NCBI RefSeq assembly: GCF_011799805.1
Contig: NZ_WXUB01000002.1
Coordinates: forward strand, 1 to 64,000
Origin: Maribellus sediminis
GTDB taxonomy: Bacteria > Bacteroidota > Bacteroidia > Bacteroidales > Prolixibacteraceae
DNA length: 64,000 nucleotides
Reading direction: 5' to 3'
This document shows, one piece after another, positions 35,540 through 42,701 of this stretch (the first letter of the stretch is position 1; every line of letters begins with the position of its first letter). A program made the translations under genes and the position numbers. The notes under the pieces were generated by a model. The model was not told the origin of the DNA. It saw nothing but the letters and a program-made list of their open reading frames with translations, and made no database searches.

Positions 35540-36637
35540 ATGAGAAAGCTTTTGTATGATAACTCGTTTGCATACCGGGGAACCAGGCATCTCCTGTTTT
35601 TTTCGTTAACGGTACTGTTGTTTTCTGTCATTCTGTACAGTCAGAACAATAGTGGAAAGTACTTTCACTTTCTTCTGGTTACTTTTATAAATGCCATTTT
35701 CTTTTTCGGTTACGCCTATCTAACCATTTTTTTGCTTATCCCTGAATTTCTCATTAAAAAGAAAATCGGGATTTTTATTTTGTTGTTCGTGCTCGTAGGA
35801 TTCGGACTTTCAGCTGTAAAGTTGCTTGCTTCCGGAACCATTTTCTATGCCTCCATTTCGCCTGAAAATATGACTGGAGAAGAGTACTTCGATTTGCGGC
35901 TTATTCTGGTCAACACCAAGGACATGTCGTTTATAGTAGCCGTATTTTGTATTGCCAAATACATAAAGGATTTTATTTATGCCGAACGAATACGCAGCAA
36001 TCTGGAACAGCAACAAAAAGCCGCCCAGAAAAAACTTCTGGGCTCGCAGTTCGATCCGCATTTCATGTTCAATACCATAAATAACCTGTATGCCCTTTCT
36101 TTGCTGAATCCCGGGAAAACCAGGGAAGTTATTTTCAGAATTAAAATCGTACTGAATTATATTATCGACGAAAGTCAAAAGGAATTTGTGGACTTAGCAC
36201 AGGAAATTTCGCTGGTCGAGAATTACATTCAACTTGAAAAACTACGATATGGGAAACGCTTGAAAGTCAGTTTCGACTGGGTAGGAGAAGTTGAAAACAC
36301 ACGGATTCCTCCAATGATACTCTTCTTTTTGGTTGAAAACTGTTTTAAACACGGCAGCAGTTTAGATGCCGGAGTTCCGTGGATACAAATTAATGTGAGG
36401 GTTGAGAATGATAAAATTCGGTTGACTACCGAAAACAGCAAACCCAGATCGGTTATTGAAAAAAAAGGAAATGAGCTGGAAGGCGAAGGTTTTAAAAACC
36501 TCGTTAAACGGCTAAAAATATTATATACGTCCGAAGGTTATTCTTTGCGTATTGAAAACCACGAGGATATTTTTAAAGTTGACCTTGAGCTATTAACAAA
36601 GCATAATGTTGAGATTTTACAAACAACATATCGATAG
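35540..36637 (+). CDS. LytS-type sensor histidine kinase 2
   Basis: 365 residues. Four TM helices in residues 17-140, then His174 in FDPHFMFNTINNLYALS, Asn267 in LVENCFKHG, and a G-box-like EGEGFKNLVKRLKILY. Both catalytic positions are present, so it is likely active. It follows kinase 1 after one base and overlaps kinase 3 by 32 bp. Compared with kinase 1 the H-box flanks diverge (DPH rather than HPH), so the two are paralogues of some age. Confidence 0.9.
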   Translation: MRKLLYDNSFAYRGTRHLLFFSLTVLLFSVILYSQNNSGKYFHFLLVTFINAIFFFGYAYLTIFLLIPEFLIKKKIGIFILLFVLVGFGLSAVKLLASGTIFYASISPENMTGEEYFDLRLILVNTKDMSFIVAVFCIAKYIKDFIYAERIRSNLEQQQKAAQKKLLGSQFDPHFMFNTINNLYALSLLNPGKTREVIFRIKIVLNYIIDESQKEFVDLAQEISLVENYIQLEKLRYGKRLKVSFDWVGEVENTRIPPMILFFLVENCFKHGSSLDAGVPWIQINVRVENDKIRLTTENSKPRSVIEKKGNELEGEGFKNLVKRLKILYTSEGYSLRIENHEDIFKVDLELLTKHNVEILQTTYR

Positions 36638-37643
36638 GAATGACATTCTGATGCACATCCTTTTCTGGATGACCTGGATATTTTCGTTTGTGATTATTCA
36701 GAGTCTTGGACATGGAAGGCACGAATATTTTGTATGGCTGATGTACTACCTGATTACATTGCCCATTTTTGTTGTACATACCTATCTGATCGCGTACTGG
36801 CTGGTTCCGGCATTCTTTTTCCGACGTCACTATTTAATGCTAACAATAATTGGTTTGGCATTTCTGGTTATTTTTTCGGTGATTGAGCTGGTGGTCAGCA
36901 ACGAGTTGGTTTTTAAAGTCTTCGATCCAAAGAAAGCATTCAGTCCCGGATACCTCAATCTGAAGAATATTTTGATCAGCGGATTGGGCAATCACTACAT
37001 CATTTTTGTTTTTTTGGCCATCAAAGCCGGAAAGTCGTGGTACAGTTCAGAGCAGCGAAAAGACGAACTTTTGCTCTCGAGTGTTGAAACGGAACTGGAG
37101 ATTTATCAGTACCAGTTGCAGCCAAAACTTATTTTATCGCTGGTTGAACAGATGGAACAGCTGGCGCATCAGCATCCCGAAAAAGCGCCCCAAATGATTG
37201 TTAAGATCTCGGGCTTCCTAAACCGCTTTCTTTTCGAAGGGAAAGAGGATTTGATCTCTTTACAGCTTGATGTAAATCTTTTGCAGGAATACCTCGAAAT
37301 CCATCGTGTGGCATTGGATGATCGATTAAAACTGAATTTTGTTGTAAGCGGTAACCTGAAGCCCTATGTTGTTCCACCGCTTTTATTGCTCCCGTTTTTA
37401 TACGAATCGTTAAAAATTGTTTACGCGTGTAACAATTCATTCGAAATTTCAGTCCTTATAAAGACGGAGCGTAATTACCTGCTAATCTCTTTTTCGGTAT
37501 GGAGTGATAACGATTTCAGAATAAACGATGATAACGATTTAGAGATTACCAGAAAACGCTTGAATTACAGGTTTCGTGGTAAACATCGATTGATAGAAAA
37601 CATCGATGAGAATTTTCGTGAGATCAGCCTCGAGATTTACTAA
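36606..37643 (+). CDS. LytS-family pseudokinase (kinase 3)
   Basis: 345 residues with the same layout as the two genes before it: four TM helices (residues 13-140), linker, LytS domain. The aligned H-box reads YQLQPKLILSLVEQMEQLA: the phospho-acceptor His is Lys174. The N-box reads FLYESLKIV: Asn is Glu267 and the preceding Glu is Tyr266. The G-box is gone (DNDLEITRKRL). So it cannot work as a normal kinase, yet the fold is intact and the gene undamaged. A role as partner or sensor for kinases 1 and 2 is inferred. ATG 36606 overlaps kinase 2 by 32 bp, suggesting coupling. Confidence 0.85.
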   Translation: MLRFYKQHIDRNDILMHILFWMTWIFSFVIIQSLGHGRHEYFVWLMYYLITLPIFVVHTYLIAYWLVPAFFFRRHYLMLTIIGLAFLVIFSVIELVVSNELVFKVFDPKKAFSPGYLNLKNILISGLGNHYIIFVFLAIKAGKSWYSSEQRKDELLLSSVETELEIYQYQLQPKLILSLVEQMEQLAHQHPEKAPQMIVKISGFLNRFLFEGKEDLISLQLDVNLLQEYLEIHRVALDDRLKLNFVVSGNLKPYVVPPLLLLPFLYESLKIVYACNNSFEISVLIKTERNYLLISFSVWSDNDFRINDDNDLEITRKRLNYRFRGKHRLIENIDENFREISLEIY

Positions 37644-37719
37644 TGATGATTTGTAACATTTTTTTCCTTATATTACTAATAGAATAGCTAGAACAGAAAA
37701 CAAAACTACCGTGTTATCC

Positions 37720-38439
37720 ATGAAAACTAAGTGCCTCATTATCGATGATGAGCCTCTCGCGCGCGATTTGATGCGGAGCCACATCGAAAAACTTGAAAAT
37801 TTTGAAATTGTCGCTGAATGTGGCGATGCAATGAAAGCTCTCCAGGAATTACGAAATAATTCCATCGATCTCATGTTTATGGATATTCAGATGCCGCAGA
37901 TTACCGGTATCGAATTCCTTAAAACACTTAAAAACCCCCCAAAAGTCATCCTTACAACGGCCTATCGGCAATATGCAATCGATGGGTTTGAACTGGATGT
38001 TGTTGACTATTTGTTAAAACCCATTACTTTCGAACGTTTCCTGAAAGCCGTAAACAAATACTACGAATTAAGCACCGATGAATCGATGAGCAACGGTTCG
38101 GTGGTGATGCACAACCATAGTAATGGTGAAGAAGCCTTTATTTATGTGAAGGAAAACAAGAAAGTATTAAAAGTTCATCTGAATGATATCCTCTATCTTG
38201 AAGGATTAAGTGAGTATGTACAGATTTACACCGAAAACAAAAAGATCGTTACAAAAAACAGCATGACCAACATGGCCAGTAAATTGCCCGACACTGAATT
38301 TATGCGCATTCATAAATCGTATATTGTTTCTATGTCGAAAATACAGGCTTTTACGACAAGCAGTGTTGAAATTCCGGGGAAACAGTTGCCCATCGGACGG
38401 AGTTACAAAAACTCGGTCATTGAAGCGCTTCAGGTATAA
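37720..38439 (+). CDS. LytTR response regulator
   Basis: 239 residues. Receiver domain 1-120 with acidic pocket Asp9/Asp10, phospho-acceptor Asp55 (LMFMDIQMP) and Lys in LLKPI; LytTR DNA-binding domain about 135-239 (IYVKENKKVLKVHLNDILYL, FMRIHKSYIVSMSKI). It is the cognate regulator for the three kinases just upstream, 76 bp away. ATG 37720 (MKTKCLIIDDEPLARD) is chosen over GTG 37711. Target genes unknown; LytTR proteins bind direct repeats upstream of transport or cell-wall genes. The stop overlaps the convergent gene by 10 bp. Confidence 0.92.
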   Translation: MKTKCLIIDDEPLARDLMRSHIEKLENFEIVAECGDAMKALQELRNNSIDLMFMDIQMPQITGIEFLKTLKNPPKVILTTAYRQYAIDGFELDVVDYLLKPITFERFLKAVNKYYELSTDESMSNGSVVMHNHSNGEEAFIYVKENKKVLKVHLNDILYLEGLSEYVQIYTENKKIVTKNSMTNMASKLPDTEFMRIHKSYIVSMSKIQAFTTSSVEIPGKQLPIGRSYKNSVIEALQV

Positions 38440-39002
38440 AGTCGATTTTGGAATAACTCCCAAAGACGCAAAATTCCTGATTCGCTTTTGTGCAGCGACT
38501 TGATTGGCGAAAGGCCAAGCAGGTCCATACGCGCCGTATTCACCGCTTCCAGATTTTTTGCTGCGACAGGATGCTGTCTTACTGATAAAATTTCGAGCGC
38601 CAGTACCGTTTTTAGTGTGCTTGCACGAACGCGTATGCTGTGTTTCGAGTACTTTGCCGGATGGATGTGAATGAAGCGTTCCGGATCATCACCTTGTTTG
38701 ATTAACCATTCGGATTGATCGGACAGAACGATCTTTTTCCAGTGTGGCGGGTTTAGCCATTCCAGAAAAGCATCGTAACTCAACAGTTGCCGTTTTCTAA
38801 AATAATCGAGCGTTTCCGCTACTAATGTTTCAACCGGGAGACTGCCGGTATAAAAGTCGACAAGGTTTTTCCCGATTTTCAGTAATGATTCATTGCCTTC
38901 TGACATTGGCTGTTTCCTCCACACGTCCAGCTCGTTAAGTAAAAAACGAAAATGATGTTTGTACGGATTAAACGTTATTGGAACAGGAATTTCTATCGGC
39001 AT
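38430..39002 (-). CDS. Protein of unknown function, convergent with LytTR gene
   Basis: 190 residues, no signal peptide, about average composition. It starts MPIEIPVPITFNPYKHHF and has a central WLNPPHWKKIVLSDQSEWLIK stretch. The fold looks alpha-helical with a short beta part. I do not recognise it. Its last 10 bp overlap the LytTR regulator on the other strand, and its start is 48 bp from the aminotransferase start in a divergent arrangement. Confidence 0.65.
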   Translation of the reverse strand: MPIEIPVPITFNPYKHHFRFLLNELDVWRKQPMSEGNESLLKIGKNLVDFYTGSLPVETLVAETLDYFRKRQLLSYDAFLEWLNPPHWKKIVLSDQSEWLIKQGDDPERFIHIHPAKYSKHSIRVRASTLKTVLALEILSVRQHPVAAKNLEAVNTARMDLLGLSPIKSLHKSESGILRLWELFQNRLYT

Positions 39003-39050
39003 CTCGTGGTTTTAGAAACATTTCAATAAATTTACCATAAATCACTTACA

Positions 39051-39872
39051 ATGGCACTTTTCCCGATCCATCAATATTTTTATCGTAACGGAAAGCTAAA
39101 ACCCTGCGGCGAGTTTGTTGCATCAGAAAATGAAGGAGGAGTTTACGAAGTACTTCGTGTAGTTGATGGCATTCCTTTGTTTGTTGAAGATCATTTGGAG
39201 CGTTTTTACTGTTCTGCTGAAATTGCAGGAAAAACTTTGCATTTCAGTGCTGGCGAACTATTGAAAATGCTTTATGAGTTGATTAAAAAGAACGGTGTGA
39301 ACGAAGGCAATATTCTTATTTCCTGCAAAGTAAATTTAAAGGCTTTTTTTATTGCGCACTCCTATCCGGGGGTTAACGATTACATGAATGGTGTAAGCTG
39401 CGGACTTTTGCATGCTGAGCGCCATAATCCGAATGCCAAAGTTTTTCAAACACAGGTGCGAACGGAAGCAAACCGGTTAATTGCAGAACACGATTATTAC
39501 GAAGTGCTCCTGGTCGATCACAATGGAAATATTACAGAAGGTAGCCGAAGCAACGTTTTTGTTGTTCGCAACGAAAAAATACTTACTCCATTAGCCAGTA
39601 AAGTACTTGTGGGAATTACACGACAAAAAACCATGGAATGTGCCCGTAATTTGAATATCGGGATTGAAGAAAAGGAATTGCCGCTTTCCGGTCTTCAGGA
39701 AAATGATGCTGTATTTCTGACCGGTACTTCACCTAAAATATTGCCGGTAAATAGAATTGAGAATGTTGAGTTTGACGTGAACAGCCTGCTTTTAAGACAA
39801 TTGATGCGTGAATACGACCGGATGATCGAGGATTATGTAGCTGAAGAAAAAAAACGCCCCTTTCGTTCGTAA
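39051..39872 (+). CDS. Class IV aminotransferase
   Basis: 273 residues, PLP fold type IV (branched-chain aminotransferase, D-amino acid aminotransferase or aminodeoxychorismate lyase family). Catalytic Lys130 sits in NPNAKVFQTQVRTEA; Glu163 in ITEGSRSNVFVV contacts the cofactor; FLTGTSPKILPV near the end binds phosphate. The N-terminal domain has YRNGKLKPCGEFVASENEGG. Substrate cannot be told from sequence. Starts at ATG 39051. Its 3' end carries the terminator hairpin of the convergent alcohol dehydrogenase. Confidence 0.85.
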   Translation: MALFPIHQYFYRNGKLKPCGEFVASENEGGVYEVLRVVDGIPLFVEDHLERFYCSAEIAGKTLHFSAGELLKMLYELIKKNGVNEGNILISCKVNLKAFFIAHSYPGVNDYMNGVSCGLLHAERHNPNAKVFQTQVRTEANRLIAEHDYYEVLLVDHNGNITEGSRSNVFVVRNEKILTPLASKVLVGITRQKTMECARNLNIGIEEKELPLSGLQENDAVFLTGTSPKILPVNRIENVEFDVNSLLLRQLMREYDRMIEDYVAEEKKRPFRS

Positions 39873-39883
39873 CAAAAAGGGCG
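39855..39883. terminator. Terminator between aminotransferase and alcohol dehydrogenase
   Basis: CGCCCC-TTT (39855-39863) pairs with AAAAAGGGCG (39873-39883) around TCGTTCGTAA with one or two mismatches. The left A-run gives a T-tract on the minus strand, so it mainly serves the alcohol dehydrogenase. Confidence 0.6.
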
Positions 39884-39894
39884 CTTCGTTTATT

Positions 39895-41049
39895 TTAAAG
39901 ACGGTCTTTCAAAATGGCTTCAACTCCCTGGTAGTCAATGTCTCCTTTTTCCCCGAATTTCATGCCACTTTCTTTAAAACGCAGCGTAATTCTATCAATG
40001 GTACTTGCCGGAACATCATACTCGGGCAGGGTAGTAGGTACCCCCAACGATTCGAAGAATTCAACGGTTTTAGCAATCGTCGCATCAATGCGTTCATCTG
40101 TCGTTCTGTCGCTAATTCCCCAAATGCGTTCACCAAACTGAAGCAGTTTATCTTTTTTGTTCTCGCGTTTCAGGTTCATCATCCCCGGTAGTACGATGGC
40201 CAGTGTTCTTCCGTGGTCGATACCATGAAAAGCTGTGAGTTCGTGCCCGATAAGGTGGGTGCCCCAGTCTTGAGGAACGCCAACAGCAATCAAGCCATTC
40301 AGTGCCATGGTTGCACTCCACATAAAGTTAGCTGCTGCTACGTAGTCTTTTCTGTCCGCGAGAACTTTTGGTCCTTCTTCAACCAGTGTCAGTAAAATTC
40401 CTTCGGCCAAACGGTCCTGTAAAGGAGCATTCACATTAAAAGTGAGGTATTGTTCCATTACGTGCACAAAGGCATCAACAACACCATTGGCCACCTGTTT
40501 GTCGGGGAGGGTGAATACACATTCAGGATCAAGGATGGAAAATTTGGGCATTACAAGTGGCGAGCCAAAGGCTTTCTTTTCCTGTGTTGCGGCCTTTGTA
40601 ATTACTGAATTTCCGTTCATTTCCGAACCGGTAGCAGGTAGTGTTAGTACATCTGCCAGTGGCAGGGCTGCTTTTACTTGCGCTCCTTTGGCAAGAATAT
40701 CCCACGGATCGTCGCCTTCGTAAAGCGCTGCGGCCGCAATAAATTTGGTGGCATCGAGTACCGAACCTCCGCCAACTGCCAACAGGAAATCGATGTTTTC
40801 TGCTTTCACCACTTCAACGGCTTTCATACAGGTTTCGTAATGCGGATTTGGCTCAATGCCGCTAAATTCAACAAGTACACAATCTTTAAGCGCATTTTTT
40901 ACCTGGTCGTAAACGCCGGTGCGTTTAATACTTCCGCCTCCGTAAGTCATCAGTATTTTAGCTCCTTTCGGAACTTCGTTGGCTACCGAAGGAATAGTGC
41001 CTTTTCCAAAAATAATTTTTACCGGATTTTTGTATTCGAAATTGTACAT
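39895..41049 (-). CDS. yqhD: Iron-containing alcohol dehydrogenase, YqhD-like
   Basis: 384 residues. NADPH-dependent reduction of aldehydes to alcohols. GGGS at residues 37-40 and GGGSVLDATK at 93-102 bind the cofactor; metal ligands by comparison with YqhD are Asp192, His196, His265 and His279 (GVVDAFVHVMEQY; GTHLIGHELTAFHGIDHGRT). Spacing matches YqhD with a two-residue shift. Roles: detoxifying short aldehydes or butanal/lactaldehyde-type reduction. Promoter at 41099 lies inside the divergent gene. Exact substrate inferred. Confidence 0.92.
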   Translation of the reverse strand: MYNFEYKNPVKIIFGKGTIPSVANEVPKGAKILMTYGGGSIKRTGVYDQVKNALKDCVLVEFSGIEPNPHYETCMKAVEVVKAENIDFLLAVGGGSVLDATKFIAAAALYEGDDPWDILAKGAQVKAALPLADVLTLPATGSEMNGNSVITKAATQEKKAFGSPLVMPKFSILDPECVFTLPDKQVANGVVDAFVHVMEQYLTFNVNAPLQDRLAEGILLTLVEEGPKVLADRKDYVAAANFMWSATMALNGLIAVGVPQDWGTHLIGHELTAFHGIDHGRTLAIVLPGMMNLKRENKKDKLLQFGERIWGISDRTTDERIDATIAKTVEFFESLGVPTTLPEYDVPASTIDRITLRFKESGMKFGEKGDIDYQGVEAILKDRL

Positions 41050-41094
41050 GATGTAAAATTTGTGTATTATGATTTTATATTTAAATCGATTCCA

Positions 41095-41703
41095 TTGTCA
41101 AAATTACAGCAAATATTTAAAAGGAGGGCAAGCGAGAAGCAGAAGGATTTTCATGATCTGATTCCGGGAAGTAGCGACGAAGAACTGATCCGGATTTTGA
41201 AACAAAGAACTTATTTTATTCCCGAAGCCGCGCAACTGGCAGTTGAAGAGGCCATTAAACGGGGGATCATTCATTCTGAAGACGACCTGTTGCATGAAGA
41301 TTACCGGGTGAAGGAACTACGCTTTTCCTGGTTTCCGGAACCTGCCAACGATAAAAACCGGAAACGACTGATCAAGAGCCTGGGACGAAGCCTGGTTTTT
41401 TGCGGAATTTTTCCACTGGTTTACGGCTTAATTAAGATGAATGCCGGCCATCAGTTTGAAGGCGCATTACTTGCTCTTTTCGCCCTGATATGGATGTCGC
41501 TGGCATCGCAATTAACGCGCACGTTTCATAAACAAATTGTATTTGTTATGCTAGCTGCCAATGCAGTTGGTGCTTCTTATGTTTTTATTCGCCTGATTAG
41601 TTTTAACCAGTCTCCGTTAATGGATCTATTTGTTGCAGTGGTACTGTTTGCGCTTATCACCTATGCCCTGATTTATATGTACACTATCCGCAACCGAGTG
41701 TAA
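41095..41703 (+). CDS. Small membrane protein of unknown function, TTG start
   Basis: 202 residues. Cytosolic start MSKLQQIFKRRASEKQKDFH then LIPGSSDEELIRILKQR and a helix EAAQLAVEEAIKRGIIHSEDD, followed by four TM segments from about residue 95. No ATG is in frame, and the frame extends left inside the alcohol dehydrogenase gene without meaning. TTG 41095 gives a start that fits the expected family beginning; GTG 41062 (adding MYYDFIFKSIP) is the alternative. The unknown family recurs in Bacteroidota, by recollection. Confidence 0.62.
   Translation: MSKLQQIFKRRASEKQKDFHDLIPGSSDEELIRILKQRTYFIPEAAQLAVEEAIKRGIIHSEDDLLHEDYRVKELRFSWFPEPANDKNRKRLIKSLGRSLVFCGIFPLVYGLIKMNAGHQFEGALLALFALIWMSLASQLTRTFHKQIVFVMLAANAVGASYVFIRLISFNQSPLMDLFVAVVLFALITYALIYMYTIRNRV
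41099..41106 (-). promoter_or_regulatory. -7 box for alcohol dehydrogenase
   Basis: Minus strand reads TAATTTTG (TAnnTTTG), about 50 bases before the start codon at 41049. It lies within the first codons of the divergent gene. Confidence 0.45.
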
Positions 41704-41805
41704 AAACTGTCGGCTGGTTCCATTTATCTACTAAAATCCTCTATTCATCGAAATAAAGCGCATCTGGAGGCGTTCTTCCCTTACTTTTACATCAAATTGA
41801 AAACA

Positions 41806-42501
41806 ATGAAGACTTTTGTAACCGTTTTATTAGCCGTTTTACTTTTTGCCCCCGGAGCTTTTGCCCAGGAAGATGAAGATTGGGCAAGCCGTGATTATTC
41901 AATCGACGATTTCTCGGAACTCTATCTGTATGGTGGCTATAAAGTGTTTCTCAGCCAGGGAAAGAAGACAGCGCTCACCATAAAATCAAGTGACGAAGAT
42001 GTTCTGGATAACCTGAAAGTAAACAACCGCGGTGATGAATTGCGTATTGAAATGAAAGAAGATTATATCACTTATCGACGTATTCGGGTATACCTTACAT
42101 TCAGGAACCTGGAAGAAATTGAAGTGCAGGGTGGATTGAAACTGGAATCGGATGGCTACCTCGATCTGAAAGATCTTTTCATCAGTGTTGAAGGGGGTGC
42201 CAAAGTTGATTTGCAACTGAAAGCAGACGATGTGGAAGTGCGTGGTGAAGGCGGTGTACTGGTCGACCTTGAAGGTGTTGCCAATTCGCTGGAAGTTAGG
42301 TTGTCGGGAGCCGGTCATGTTGGCGCCGACGAACTAAAGACCAAAGACAGCCACATTGAAATTGAAGGAGTTGGCACTGCCAGTGTTTATGCTACTGAAA
42401 AACTGTTTGCCAAAATCGATGGCGTTGGAAAGGTCTCGTACAAAGGCGATCCGAAGGTTACGGAAGATATTAACGGATTAGGTTCGGTAAGTAAGAATTA
42501 A
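41806..42501 (+). CDS. DUF2807 exported protein (GIN domain, putative autotransporter adhesin head)
   Basis: 231 residues. Signal peptide MKTFVTVLLAVLLFAPGAFAQ, then a right-handed beta-helix pattern typical of DUF2807 (IDDFSELYLYGGYKVFLSQG, repeated LEGVAN, IEGVGTA and DGVGKVSYKG units). Members are exported or periplasmic with unknown role. ATG 41806 chosen over TTG 41797 for the clean signal peptide. Own terminator at 42563. Not linked to T9SS by any sorting domain. Confidence 0.82.
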   Translation: MKTFVTVLLAVLLFAPGAFAQEDEDWASRDYSIDDFSELYLYGGYKVFLSQGKKTALTIKSSDEDVLDNLKVNNRGDELRIEMKEDYITYRRIRVYLTFRNLEEIEVQGGLKLESDGYLDLKDLFISVEGGAKVDLQLKADDVEVRGEGGVLVDLEGVANSLEVRLSGAGHVGADELKTKDSHIEIEGVGTASVYATEKLFAKIDGVGKVSYKGDPKVTEDINGLGSVSKN

Positions 42502-42562
42502 CAAAATACTACAGCCGGGTACTCATACCGGCACATTTTTTAGGTTTGGTTTAGGTTTTATT

Positions 42563-42592
42563 AAAGGCTGCTATTGAGCAGCCTTTTTCTTT
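42563..42592 (+). terminator. Terminator after DUF2807 gene
   Basis: AAAGGCTGCT (42563-42572), loop ATTG, AGCAGCCTTT (42577-42586), then TTCTTTT. Confidence 0.88.
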
Positions 42593-42701
42593 TATGAGTG
42601 TGGTAAACTCCACCATTCAGAATTTTGTACGAACAACACACTTCGTCATTTTTACTCCATTGCCACATCGCCTGACAATACTTAAAAAAGTTGGCATTTC
42701 G

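Noticed and set aside
40678-41094. Leftward extension of the membrane protein frame into the alcohol dehydrogenase gene
   Set aside because: It runs antisense to a highly conserved enzyme and includes no recognisable domain; the real start is near 41095.
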